The translations under genes were made by a program, and so were the position numbers. The notes beneath the pieces are model-generated. The model had not been told where the DNA came from. It saw nothing but the letters and a program-made list of their open reading frames with translations, and did no database searches. From DATDCV01 sp036524155 (GTDB lineage: Bacteria; Verrucomicrobiota; Verrucomicrobiia; Limisphaerales; UBA8199): a stretch of 22,183 nucleotides of DNA. The stretch spans positions 1-22,183 of the forward strand of contig DATDCV010000440.1 in the NCBI GenBank assembly GCA_036524155.1. Reading direction: 5' to 3'. Of the stretch, positions 12,197 to 19,846 are shown piece after piece (position 1 is the stretch's first letter; each line of letters starts with the position of its first letter).

Positions 12197-14101
12197 CTAC
12201 CAGGCCGAGTTGAGCGGCCATAACGCAAGCGAATGAATGGTGACTGAACCACCTTCGGCTTTTAGCGACAGGCCGTTCTCTCCGGGGAGAACGAACCGGG
12301 TAAAAGAGGTCTCGCCCTGGTTCACAAACGCCTCGATGGAAGCGCGGTCCACCAGTATCTCCACCGTGCGGATCTGGTCGGCGACGACGGCACGGCGAGT
12401 ATCGGACTCGATGGTCTTGGAGGTAACCACCAGCGGGATCCCGCGGACGTTGAAGGTGACTTTGGCTCCTTCGGGGATGCCGACCTCGCCCCGGAGGTGG
12501 AACAATTGTCCAGCGGGCGCCAGCGGCAGCACTTGATTGGCTTTCAAGGTACGATTGGTCCAGGTGTCCTGCCGCTGGTGGAGGCTGGCAATTTCGCGGA
12601 TCGGTTCGCGGAATAAGCGCGGGCCGTTCGGTGTGTTTCGGAGCGTCAGTTCGCACGGGAAGGTCACCTGCTGGCTGAACGGCATGTCCGGGAAGTGCGA
12701 GAACCGCATCCAGGCGGCTTGAATCCTTCTCCCGTCTCCCGTTTCGACGTTGCCCCAGGTCTGCGTCGCGTAGAAATCGCCGATGTCACAAGGGTAGCGG
12801 CCGGTTTCGGCTTTGAACGCGGTCCCATCAAAGCTGCCGATGGAGTATTTGCCGTTGCCTTGAATGAGGACCCATTTCATTTGGTCGCGATTCCCGTCCA
12901 GAGGCAGCTCGAAAAAGTCGGGACACTCGAAACTGTCGGGAATCGGGTTCCGTTCATCTTTCCAGGTCAACAAGTTCGTCGACGTCAGGATGTGATACTG
13001 GTTGTTGCCGTACATCATCATGACCCAGTGATTGCCGGGGGCATACCAGAAGACTTTCGGATCGCGTTCCGGGCGAATCATGATGGGATTCTTCTCATAG
13101 TGCTTCCAGGTGCGCCCGCGATCCAGGCTGTAGGAGAGGCACTGACTCCGGTTGTCGAACCGCGACCAGAAGGCGACCATCGGCGGGCCTGATTTCTCCG
13201 GAGCGAGGCCGGAAGTGTTGTGGTAGTCGATCACGCAGGTCCCGGACTGGACACCGCTATCCAGCTTTTCCTCCCAAAAGGCGGGTGCCAACTCGGTCCA
13301 GTGGACCAGGTCGCGGCTCACGGCGTGAATCCAGCATTTGGCCCATCGCTGCGCGAAGAGGTGGTACTCGCCTTCGTAATAAATCAAGCCGTTCAGGTCG
13401 TTCAGCCACCCTTCCTGTCGCTCGCGGGGATTGAGCCTGTCCATCGTCCATTGACGGGCGGTGAAGTGAAACTGCGGACGCAGAGACTCCCGGTAAAGCG
13501 GCCCGGTCTCCAGCGGCGGTTCCTCGGGTTGGTCGGTCTGAACAATCCGGTCCACGTTAATGTGTCCCCAGTCGCCGCTGGCCTCGTCGACGATTTGCAC
13601 CCGGGCGGTTTGGCCGGGAAACCGGCTCACGTCCCAGCTTGCCGGCACCAGGCGATCGCTCCGCCAGCCCGTCGCGCTGCGCACGACCCTGCCTCCGACG
13701 AGCAGGTTCAGGCAGGTATGGCGCTCGTAATCGCCGCCGCCAATGAGAAAGGAGATGTACTTTCGCCCGATTTTAAACGGGGGCGAAGTGAGAGTGCCGG
13801 TCGGCGCATCGCCTTCGATCTCGCTGCTGGCCACAGCGCCGTCGGGCGAGTTTTCGATCTCGAGTTTGGGCAGCAGGTCACCCACGGCGGGACCCGGCTT
13901 GAACGCGGCTCCCGTCATCGTCCAGCTTCCGTAATTAGTGCCTCGAAAGTCCCCGATGACCAGATCGCCAGCGGCGCCACTGACAGGGGAAACCAGGTTA
14001 GCAGCCAAAATCAGGAAGCCAGGGAGCAGCATGTTTTTCAGCGCCGGAAGACGCCCTGGAGCCAAGGCCTGCACCAAACTTTCAGGGCTGCTAATCTTCA
14101 T
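12197..14101 (-). CDS. Secreted glycoside hydrolase family 32 enzyme (levanase/invertase type)
   Basis: A 634-residue GH32 protein. The signal segment (MLLPGFLILAANLVSPVSGAAG, residues 24-45) lies behind a polar leader, so M24 may be the true start. Residues ~45-190 form a beta-sandwich domain (DLVIGDFRGTNYGSW) often found before GH32. The catalytic five-blade domain starts at RPQFHFTA (208-215). The nucleophile motif is W232-L-N-D235-L-N-G (usual WMNDPNG; Pro is Leu); the stabiliser is R346-D347-P348; the acid/base is E392-C393-P394. All three acidic residues are present, so activity on beta-fructosides (levan, inulin, sucrose) is likely. A ~14-residue insert (QWTMDRLNPRERQE) separates FHFTA from the nucleophile. 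The C-terminal sandwich includes 'EILVDRASIEAFVNQGE', typical of GH32. It is the first gene of a minus-strand run with DUF1080 and the propeller. Confidence 0.94.
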   Translation of the reverse strand: MKISSPESLVQALAPGRLPALKNMLLPGFLILAANLVSPVSGAAGDLVIGDFRGTNYGSWTMTGAAFKPGPAVGDLLPKLEIENSPDGAVASSEIEGDAPTGTLTSPPFKIGRKYISFLIGGGDYERHTCLNLLVGGRVVRSATGWRSDRLVPASWDVSRFPGQTARVQIVDEASGDWGHINVDRIVQTDQPEEPPLETGPLYRESLRPQFHFTARQWTMDRLNPRERQEGWLNDLNGLIYYEGEYHLFAQRWAKCWIHAVSRDLVHWTELAPAFWEEKLDSGVQSGTCVIDYHNTSGLAPEKSGPPMVAFWSRFDNRSQCLSYSLDRGRTWKHYEKNPIMIRPERDPKVFWYAPGNHWVMMMYGNNQYHILTSTNLLTWKDERNPIPDSFECPDFFELPLDGNRDQMKWVLIQGNGKYSIGSFDGTAFKAETGRYPCDIGDFYATQTWGNVETGDGRRIQAAWMRFSHFPDMPFSQQVTFPCELTLRNTPNGPRLFREPIREIASLHQRQDTWTNRTLKANQVLPLAPAGQLFHLRGEVGIPEGAKVTFNVRGIPLVVTSKTIESDTRRAVVADQIRTVEILVDRASIEAFVNQGETSFTRFVLPGENGLSLKAEGGSVTIHSLALWPLNSAW

Positions 14102-14314
14102 GCTGTTCGATCTTCCTGTCCAAACGGACCGGTTCTAACGCCAAGACGCGAGAAAAGTAAAAGTGAACGCAGGGTCTGTCCATGACGTTCTCCCAATTCC
14201 GATGCGACTTGGCCGGACTACGCCGGGGGTGGAGGCAATAGAAGCGTTGGGTCCGTTTGCGGAATCAATTAGGCGTTCGACATCGGCGGGGGGGTTTCGC
14301 ATAATAGCAGCGTA
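14102..14314. other. Divergent intergenic region between GH32 and yicC
   Basis: 213 bases from which transcription must leave in both directions. No gene was found. I saw no convincing -35/-10 pair, no strong terminator and no repeat of the families found elsewhere in the window. An AGGA lies 12 bases before the GH32 ATG on the minus strand; no clear ribosome-binding site precedes the yicC ATG. Confidence 0.4.
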
Positions 14315-15196
14315 ATGAAATCGATGACCGGATACGGGCGCGGGGAATGCTCGCAGGACGGTTTCAAGGTGACGGTCGAGCTTAGCTCAGTAAACCGGAA
14401 ACAGAGCGAAATCTCGGTCGCGCTGCCGCGGGAGATCGAGATGCTGGAGGCGCAGGTCCGCGATCTGGTGAACCATTACATAGCGCGAGGAAGGCTGAAT
14501 GTCCGCGTGGCGCTCCATGCCGGGACCAGCAATTTTTCGGCGCGCATGCACCTCAACGTCCCGCTGGCCAAAGCTTACGCCCGGGAACTGAGCCGGCTGT
14601 CCAAACAGTTGAAGCTGCCGGGGCCGGTGACACTGGACCATCTCGTGCGGGCGCCGGGCGTGTTTCAAACGGACGAGCAAATTGTCGAAGAGGAGGATTT
14701 CTGGCCGGTGGTGCAGAAGGCACTGCGACAGGCGCTGGCCGAGCTGGTGCGGATGCGCCAGCGGGAGGGCGGGAACCTGGAGAAGGACCTCGAGCGGCGA
14801 GTCGCGACGATGCGCCAGGCCACCACCCGGATCCAGCGGCACGCGCCCGAGGTCGCCAAACGGTATCGCGAGCAACTGATCGAGCGCATCAAGACCTCCG
14901 GCCTCGAGGCGCCGGTCGTCGAAGACGAACGGCTGCTGAAGGAAGTGGTCTACTTCGCGGACCGGGCGGATATTTCGGAGGAGCTGACCCGCCTGCAGAG
15001 CCATTACCAGCAGTTCGAGGATTGCCGCAAATCAAGGGAGCCGGTCGGCCGCCTGCTGGATTTCCTGGCCCAGGAAATGAACCGCGAGGTCAACACCATC
15101 GGCTCGAAGGCCAACGACAGCCTGATCTCGCACGAGGTGGTGACGCTCAAAGCGGAGTTGGAGAGGTTCCGCGAGCAGGCGCAAAACGTCGAATGA
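14315..15196 (+). CDS. yicC: YicC family endoribonuclease
   Basis: A 293-residue protein matching the usual YicC length. It opens with MKSMTGYGRG, the invariant start of the family, followed by 'ELSSVNRKQSEISVALPREI' (usual form SVN.R..E..). The C-terminal DUF1732 part is textbook: EELTRLQSHYQQFEDC, then EPVGRLLDFLAQEMNREVNT and IGSKANDSLISHEVVTLKAE. YicC proteins are oligomeric endoribonucleases reported to act in small-RNA decay and stress physiology. In many bacteria yicC precedes gmk, exactly as here: its TGA overlaps the gmk ATG by 4 bases (ATGA), so the two are translationally coupled. Confidence 0.97.
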   Translation: MKSMTGYGRGECSQDGFKVTVELSSVNRKQSEISVALPREIEMLEAQVRDLVNHYIARGRLNVRVALHAGTSNFSARMHLNVPLAKAYARELSRLSKQLKLPGPVTLDHLVRAPGVFQTDEQIVEEEDFWPVVQKALRQALAELVRMRQREGGNLEKDLERRVATMRQATTRIQRHAPEVAKRYREQLIERIKTSGLEAPVVEDERLLKEVVYFADRADISEELTRLQSHYQQFEDCRKSREPVGRLLDFLAQEMNREVNTIGSKANDSLISHEVVTLKAELERFREQAQNVE

Positions 15197-15861
15197 TGAA
15201 TGCCGAACCATGTCCGGTTGAAACCGCGCCACAAACCATACCTTTGCCGCTCGTGAGTCCGCTGCTGGTGCTGGTCTCGGGGCCGTCGGGCAGTGGCAAA
15301 ACAACGCTGGGAGAGCAACTTCTGGCCGCGCGGTCCGGGATGGTCCGCGCCGTCACCTGCACGACCCGGCCTCCGCGGCCCGGCGAACGGGACACGGTGG
15401 ACTATTATTTTCTGGATTGTGCGTCGTTTCTGAAGCGCGCGCAGGCGGGAAATTTCCTCGAACACGCCACGGTGCACGGCCACAGTTACGGCACGCTCAA
15501 GGCCGAGGTGCTGGGCAAATTGCGCCAGGGCCAGGACGTGCTGCTGAACATCGACGTGCAGGGCGCGGCGACCGTCCGCGCCCGCGCGCAGGAGGATGGC
15601 GAGCTCAAGCGCGCGCTGGTCTCGGTTTTCCTGACCCCGCCCTCGCTCGCGATCATCGAGCAACGGTTGCGCCGGCGCGGCACCGACCCGGAGGCGGTCA
15701 TCCAGAAACGCCTCGCCGCGGCACGGCAGGAGATCGCCCAATGGAAACATTTTGATTACCTGATCCTCAGCGCCAGCATCCCGGAAGACCTGCGCCGCAT
15801 GCTGGCGATCGTCGAAGCTGAAAAGATGCGGAGTTCGCGGGCGACTCTGCCGGAGTTTTAG
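15193..15861 (+). CDS. gmk: Guanylate kinase
   Basis: A 222-residue guanylate kinase (GMP + ATP to GDP + ADP) in cytoplasmic purine nucleotide metabolism. The P-loop is G30-PSGSGK-T37. 'SGMVRAVTCTTRPPRPGERD' followed by VDYYFL is the GMP-binding region, and EHATVHGHSYGT and 'VLLNIDVQGAATVR' complete the family signature; 'LRRRGTDPEAVIQKRLAAAR' is the lid/C-terminal region. The ATG at 15193 is chosen because it overlaps the yicC stop (ATGA). This gives a ~20-residue N-terminal extension over typical Gmk, so a GTG start nearer the P-loop remains possible. coaC follows one base after the stop. Confidence 0.97.
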   Translation: MMNAEPCPVETAPQTIPLPLVSPLLVLVSGPSGSGKTTLGEQLLAARSGMVRAVTCTTRPPRPGERDTVDYYFLDCASFLKRAQAGNFLEHATVHGHSYGTLKAEVLGKLRQGQDVLLNIDVQGAATVRARAQEDGELKRALVSVFLTPPSLAIIEQRLRRRGTDPEAVIQKRLAAARQEIAQWKHFDYLILSASIPEDLRRMLAIVEAEKMRSSRATLPEF

Positions 15862-15862
15862 C

Positions 15863-16405
15863 GTGAGCAAGAACGTCGTACTCGGAGTGACCGGTTCGAT
15901 CGCGGCCCACAAGGCGGCTGACATCGCCAGCCAACTGACCAAGGCCGGCTGCGATGTTCACGTGGTGATGACGGCCGATGCGCTGCGGTTCATCACGCCA
16001 ATGCCGTTCAAAACGCTTTCCCGGCACCCCGTCATTACCGATCTCTACGACGAGGAAGAAGGTTGGAAGCCGGCGCATATTCAACTGGCGGACGAGGCGG
16101 ACCTGCTGTTGGTCGCCCCCGCGACGGCCAACACGATCGCCCGGCTGGCCCTGGGGATTGCCAACGATGCGTTAAGCTGCATCGCGCTGGCGCTGAATCC
16201 GCAGGCAAAGGTGCTGATCGCGCCGGCGATGAACGGGAAGATGTGGCAGCACGCGGCGACGGCGCACAATGTCGCTTTACTCCGAAGCCGCGGGGCCGAG
16301 TTCATCGGGCCGGAAGAGGGCCTGCTCGCTTGCGGTTATGAGGGGATCGGCCGATTATGGCCCGTGGACCAAATCGTGACGCGTGCGGTGCAGTTAGCCG
16401 GTTAG
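15863..16405 (+). CDS. coaC: Phosphopantothenoylcysteine decarboxylase (CoaC, stand-alone)
   Basis: A 180-residue flavoprotein of the PPC decarboxylase family, which converts 4'-phospho-N-pantothenoylcysteine to 4'-phosphopantetheine in CoA synthesis. Family marks are GVTGSIAAHKAAD at the FMN site, active-site H72 (PAHIQLADEAD), APATANT (PASANT motif, 85-91), A120-PAMNGKMW (PxMNxxMW), and the substrate clamp with C157 (ACGYEGIGRL). The GTG start has GGAG 7 bases upstream and lies one base after the gmk stop. Most bacteria fuse CoaC to CoaB in a ~400-residue protein; here the protein ends cleanly after the decarboxylase domain, so CoaB must be encoded elsewhere. Confidence 0.93.
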   Translation: MSKNVVLGVTGSIAAHKAADIASQLTKAGCDVHVVMTADALRFITPMPFKTLSRHPVITDLYDEEEGWKPAHIQLADEADLLLVAPATANTIARLALGIANDALSCIALALNPQAKVLIAPAMNGKMWQHAATAHNVALLRSRGAEFIGPEEGLLACGYEGIGRLWPVDQIVTRAVQLAG

Positions 16406-16445
16406 AGAGAAGAAGTAATCCGTGGGCAGTTCTCCCATATTGAAC

Positions 16446-16488
16446 GGCGCCCGGCCGGCGCGGCTGGATCCAGCCGGCGCCGGGCACG
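16446..16488. other. Long imperfect hairpin between coaC and the histidine kinase
   Basis: A perfect 14-base palindrome GGCTGGATCCAGCC (16462-16475) is extended outward by GC-rich complementary arms (GCCCGG at 16449-16454 against CCGGGC at 16480-16485, with a few bulged bases). No T run follows, so it is not a classical terminator; it could be a Rho-aided pause, mRNA-stabilising structure or protein site. It argues that translation of the kinase begins downstream of it. Confidence 0.5.
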
Positions 16489-16550
16489 AGCAGCGATTCC
16501 CAGGACCGGGCGGGAAACGCCTCGATCGGGTTCGGCGGCGGTTTCGCCGC

Positions 16551-17942
16551 ATGAACGCCTCTCCCATGGAGTCCGTGCGGCGGCTGATCGATCTGTTCAG
16601 GATCCGGCCGCCGGACACCGCGCAGGTGCTGCTGCGGATCCAGCGAATGGAGCGGGACCTGGTGCTGCCGATCAAGGTGGCCGCGATCGTGATCCTGCTG
16701 CACTCGTTGTACTTCACGCCCTGGCTGGTGGACGCTTCCAAGATTTTTGAACTGCCGCGGGAGTACGCGCGGTACCTGCTGTGGGTGTGGGTGTGTGTTA
16801 GCGTGGTGATGGCCTGGGTGCTGTTCTCGATGTCGCGGTTGCGGCACCGGGTGGTCGAGCTGGCGGTGTTCCTGGACACGCTGGCCGACGGGATATTTGT
16901 CGGGGTGCTGACGCTGGTGACCGGGGGCTACAGCAGCATACTTTACTGGCTGTTCGTGGCGCTGATCGCGCGGACGGCGGTGAGCGTGCCGCGGGCGACC
17001 TCGCAGTTGCTGCTGAACATGGCGTTGAGCGCCTGCTACGTGGTGGCGGGGGTGATCGACACGCTGATCGCCAACAACGTGACCGAGGACGAACGCGCGG
17101 TGCTGGAGCTCTACAGCCTCACCACCGAGCCGCTCGTGTTGCGCCTGTCGTTGCTGCTGCTGATGACTTTCGGCTGCTACGCGATCCAGGTTTTGCTCGA
17201 ACGCCAGCGCCAGGTCGAGGAGGAGGCCCGCGAATTTGCCGTCCGCGAGGTCCAGCTCCGGTCGGCGGGCCGGCTGGCCGCCGAGTTTGCCCACCAGATC
17301 AAAAACCCGCTCGCCATTATCAACAACGCTTCGTTCTCGCTCCAGAAAGCGCTGAAGGACGGCAAAGGAGCGAGCCCGGAACAGATCGCGATGATCCAGG
17401 AGGAGGTCGAGCGCGCCGACCGAATCATCACGCAAGTGATGGGCTACGCGCAACTCAGCGAGGGCCACGTCGAGAAACTCGATGTCGTCGAGGAGCTCGA
17501 CCGGGCGGTCGACCGGGTGTTTCCGGCCGCCGCGGGCTATCCGATTCGGGTGCAAAAACGGTACGCGCAAAAGTTCCCGCCGCTGCTGATGCAGCGGCGC
17601 CACGCGTCGGAGACGTTCATGAACGTGCTGCAAAACGCGCGGGAAGCGCTCGAAGGCACGAGCGGCAACGTGCTGCTCGAAGCCGAATGCCTCGAAGACC
17701 AGTCGATCGAAGTCTCGGTCGCCGACGACGGCCCCGGCATTCCCCCGGACAAGCTGGGCCGGATTTTCGAGGCCTACTACACGACCAAGGAACGGGGCAC
17801 CGGGCTGGGCCTGGCTACCGTCAAGCACAACGTCGAGCTTTACGGGGGCAAGGTCCGCGTCGAATCTGAGCTTGGAAAGGGCGCCCGGTTTACCTTAACC
17901 TTTCCGGCTAAAACTTTGCTGAGCGTGGAAAAGCCGGTTTGA
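16551..17942 (+). CDS. Membrane-bound sensor histidine kinase
   Basis: A 463-residue kinase from the ATG at 16551; a GTG at 16422 would add 43 arginine/proline-rich residues overlapping a hairpin and is disfavoured. The N-terminal half has about five to six membrane helices (IKVAAIVILLHSLYF, LLWVWVCVSVVMAWVLF, GIFVGVLTLVTGG, ILYWLFVALIA, LLLNMALSACYVVAGVI, LSLLLLMTFGCYAIQVL) with no large periplasmic domain, then a short coiled linker. The phosphoacceptor is H248 in AAEFAHQIKNPLAII. ATP-binding boxes: N (FMNVLQNAREAL), G1 (DDGPGIPPD), F (IFEAYYTTK), G2 (GTGLGLATVKHNVELYGG). The architecture resembles NtrB/AtoS-type kinases that partner sigma-54 regulators, and the regulator gene starts ~126 bases downstream. 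The stimulus may be a membrane property or small ligand; inference only. Confidence 0.93.
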   Translation: MNASPMESVRRLIDLFRIRPPDTAQVLLRIQRMERDLVLPIKVAAIVILLHSLYFTPWLVDASKIFELPREYARYLLWVWVCVSVVMAWVLFSMSRLRHRVVELAVFLDTLADGIFVGVLTLVTGGYSSILYWLFVALIARTAVSVPRATSQLLLNMALSACYVVAGVIDTLIANNVTEDERAVLELYSLTTEPLVLRLSLLLLMTFGCYAIQVLLERQRQVEEEAREFAVREVQLRSAGRLAAEFAHQIKNPLAIINNASFSLQKALKDGKGASPEQIAMIQEEVERADRIITQVMGYAQLSEGHVEKLDVVEELDRAVDRVFPAAAGYPIRVQKRYAQKFPPLLMQRRHASETFMNVLQNAREALEGTSGNVLLEAECLEDQSIEVSVADDGPGIPPDKLGRIFEAYYTTKERGTGLGLATVKHNVELYGGKVRVESELGKGARFTLTFPAKTLLSVEKPV

Positions 17943-17949
17943 GACAAAT

Positions 17950-18072
17950 ATGCGACCACAACGGAGCAGCCCAACGACGCCGGGCCTGATCCCGCCGGAA
18001 CCAGCGTTCTCACGCCGCGGGGGCTTATTGGCTCTGAGGTCGCCCGCTCAGCCATCGCCTGATTTGCCGTGA
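17950..18072 (+). CDS. Possible 40-codon leader ORF ahead of the response regulator
   Basis: An ATG at 17950, 7 bases after the kinase stop, opens a 40-residue proline- and arginine-rich frame (MRPQRSSPTTPGLIPPEPAF...) that ends in TGA at 18070-18072, overlapping the GTG start of the response regulator (GTGA). The arrangement would allow translational coupling, since no ribosome-binding site is visible before 18069. The composition looks random for a protein, and the ORF may simply be chance in GC-rich DNA. Confidence 0.25.
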   Translation: MRPQRSSPTTPGLIPPEPAFSRRGGLLALRSPAQPSPDLP

Positions 18073-19490
18073 GAGTTTCGCTGCCGCCAGTGCTCGTCGT
18101 GGACGACGAGAAGAACATGCGCCTGTCGCTCAAGAAGGTGCTGACGGATGAGGACTACAGTGTGCGGGTCGTGGAATCGGCGGAGGAGGCGCTGGCGCTG
18201 CTTGGGCACGACGAGTTCTTCATGGTAATCACCGATGCGCGGCTCGGCGGGATGAGCGGCTATGAATTCCTGGGCAAGCTGCGCGCCCAGTGGCCCGAGC
18301 TGCCGGTGCTGATGATCACCGCTTACGCGACCCCCAAACTCGCCGTGGAGGCCATCAAAGCCGGCGCGATTGATTACCTCCCCAAGCCGTTCGCGCCCGA
18401 AGAATTGTTGCACGCGGTCGGCCGCTGCGTCGAGCGTTACCGTCTCCTGCAGGAAAACGCCAGCCTCCGCGCCCGCGCCAGCGAATCAGTCCGGCTCGAC
18501 CAGATTGTCGGGGAATGCCCGAAAATACGCGAGCTGCGCCAGTGGATTCAGACCTTTGCGCCGACGGATGCGCGGGTGCTGGTGCTGGGCGAAAGCGGCA
18601 CCGGCAAGGAACTGGTGGCCGGTGCGCTGCACGGCCTCAGCCAGCGCAATCCCGCCAGCTACGTGCGGATCAACTGTGCCGCGATCCCCGAAACGTTGCT
18701 CGAGAGCGAGCTCTTCGGTCACGAGAAAGGCGCCTTCACCGGCGCGCTGAAACAAAAGCCGGGCCGGGTCGAGGAAGCCGACGGGGGCACGATTTTCCTC
18801 GACGAGATCGCCGATATGAGCCGGCCCTTGCAGGCGAAGCTGCTGCGCTTTCTCGAGGACGGAACCTTCACCCGGGTAGGGGGCACCCAGGAGCTGCGGG
18901 TCAACGTGCGGCTAATCGCGGCGACCAACCGCGATATCATCAAAGCGATCGCCGAAGACCAGTTCCGGGAGGATCTTTTTCACCGCCTGAACGTCGTCCA
19001 GGTGCGGTTGCCGCCGTTGCGGGAGCGCGGCGAGGATATCCTGCTGCTGGCGGATTACTTCCTGCGCAATTTCAGCGTGTCGATGAACAAAACGACCCAG
19101 AGCCTGTCACGCCCGGCGCAGCAGAAGCTGATGTCGCATCATTGGCCGGGGAACGTGCGCGAGTTGCGCAACGTCATTGAGCGGGCGCTGATTCTCGAGA
19201 CCAGCGGTGAAATCCAGCCCGCCAGCCTTCCCGATTTCGAGCTGGAGGCCCGCCTTCACAAAGGCGGCGGCGCCAGGCCGCAGCCCACGGGCTCGCTGGA
19301 CGAGATGATGGCTCATTATGAGCGCGAGTTGGTCTCCGGCCTGCTCGAGCAGAACCACTACAGCCTGGCCAAAACGGCCGAACAGCTCCGGATTAGCCGC
19401 CATGCCTTGCGTTACCGCATGCAGCGCCTGAACATCACCGGCGGCGCCGAACCCGAGGAGGAGCCGGCGACGCCGGCCAGCAAAGCCTAA
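18069..19490 (+). CDS. Sigma-54-dependent response regulator (NtrC family)
   Basis: A 473-residue activator in three parts. The receiver domain (1-125) has acidic pocket D12/D13, phosphoacceptor D56 (VITDARLGGMSG) and K106 in LPKPF. The AAA+ sigma-54 interaction domain (~143-370) has Walker A GESGTGKE (174-181), the sigma-54 contact loop GAFTGA (221-226), Walker B TIFLDE (241-246) and 'ATNRDI...FREDLFHRLNVV'. The C-terminal Fis-type helix-turn-helix is SLAKTAEQLRISRHALRYRM. It uses ATP hydrolysis to open sigma-54 promoters. GTG start at 18069; no good ribosome-binding site. It is surely the partner of the kinase just upstream. Seven bases after its stop begins a small membrane protein and then hopanoid-type genes, which are candidate targets. 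Confidence 0.96.
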   Translation: MRVSLPPVLVVDDEKNMRLSLKKVLTDEDYSVRVVESAEEALALLGHDEFFMVITDARLGGMSGYEFLGKLRAQWPELPVLMITAYATPKLAVEAIKAGAIDYLPKPFAPEELLHAVGRCVERYRLLQENASLRARASESVRLDQIVGECPKIRELRQWIQTFAPTDARVLVLGESGTGKELVAGALHGLSQRNPASYVRINCAAIPETLLESELFGHEKGAFTGALKQKPGRVEEADGGTIFLDEIADMSRPLQAKLLRFLEDGTFTRVGGTQELRVNVRLIAATNRDIIKAIAEDQFREDLFHRLNVVQVRLPPLRERGEDILLLADYFLRNFSVSMNKTTQSLSRPAQQKLMSHHWPGNVRELRNVIERALILETSGEIQPASLPDFELEARLHKGGGARPQPTGSLDEMMAHYERELVSGLLEQNHYSLAKTAEQLRISRHALRYRMQRLNITGGAEPEEEPATPASKA

Positions 19491-19497
19491 TTTATTC

Positions 19498-19845
19498 ATG
19501 ATCAGCCGAAGCGGCACATGGTTCGCGCAAATCCCACCGGGGGAACTTTTAAAGCCCGGGGCTTTGCATCTGCCGGTCGAGCTGCTGCTGCTGCTCGGCG
19601 CGGTCGTAGTTCTGATCGTGGTGATTGCGGCTTGGGCCGTGTTCTTCCGAAAGCGCCAGGATGAGTTCTCCGGCTGGCGGATCCGCCGGCGGCGCCACCA
19701 CTCGGATTCGACCCCGAGCGACGGCTCCGAACACCATCGTCGTCGCCGCCGCCGCCGGGACCACCGGCGTCGGAATCCGACGCTGGCGGAAACCGGCGGG
19801 CTCCCGCCCTCGCGCCCCGAGCCCCCGCCGGACTCAGCCACCTGA
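19498..19845 (+). CDS. Small single-span membrane protein with Arg/His-rich tail
   Basis: A 115-residue protein: ~25 polar residues, one strong membrane helix (LPVELLLLLGAVVVLIVVIAAWAVFF), then a highly basic cytoplasmic-type tail (RIRRRRHH, HHRRRRRRRDHRRR) and a proline-rich end. The positive charge after the helix predicts N-out/C-in topology. It starts 7 bases after the response regulator stop and ends one base before the hpnD start, so it belongs to the same transcript, and its conservation in place would support it being real. Function unknown; the basic tail could bind acidic lipid head groups, nucleic acid or a partner protein. The tail's repetitive CG-rich codons mean part of it may be low-complexity drift. 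Confidence 0.7.
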   Translation: MISRSGTWFAQIPPGELLKPGALHLPVELLLLLGAVVVLIVVIAAWAVFFRKRQDEFSGWRIRRRRHHSDSTPSDGSEHHRRRRRRRDHRRRNPTLAETGGLPPSRPEPPPDSAT

Positions 19846-19846
19846 T

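Noticed and set aside
13220..14185. 321-codon open frame on the plus strand opposite GH32
   Set aside because: GH32 on the minus strand has all three catalytic motifs; the plus frame has no recognisable feature.
16422..16550. 43-codon N-terminal extension of the histidine kinase from GTG at 16422
   Set aside because: The extension encodes an Arg/Pro/Gly-rich stretch running through a long palindrome and looks non-coding, although an AGAAG lies upstream of the GTG.
16302..17828. 508-codon open frame on the minus strand opposite the histidine kinase
   Set aside because: It is very rich in His, Gln and Arg with no domain, and the plus strand encodes all kinase boxes.
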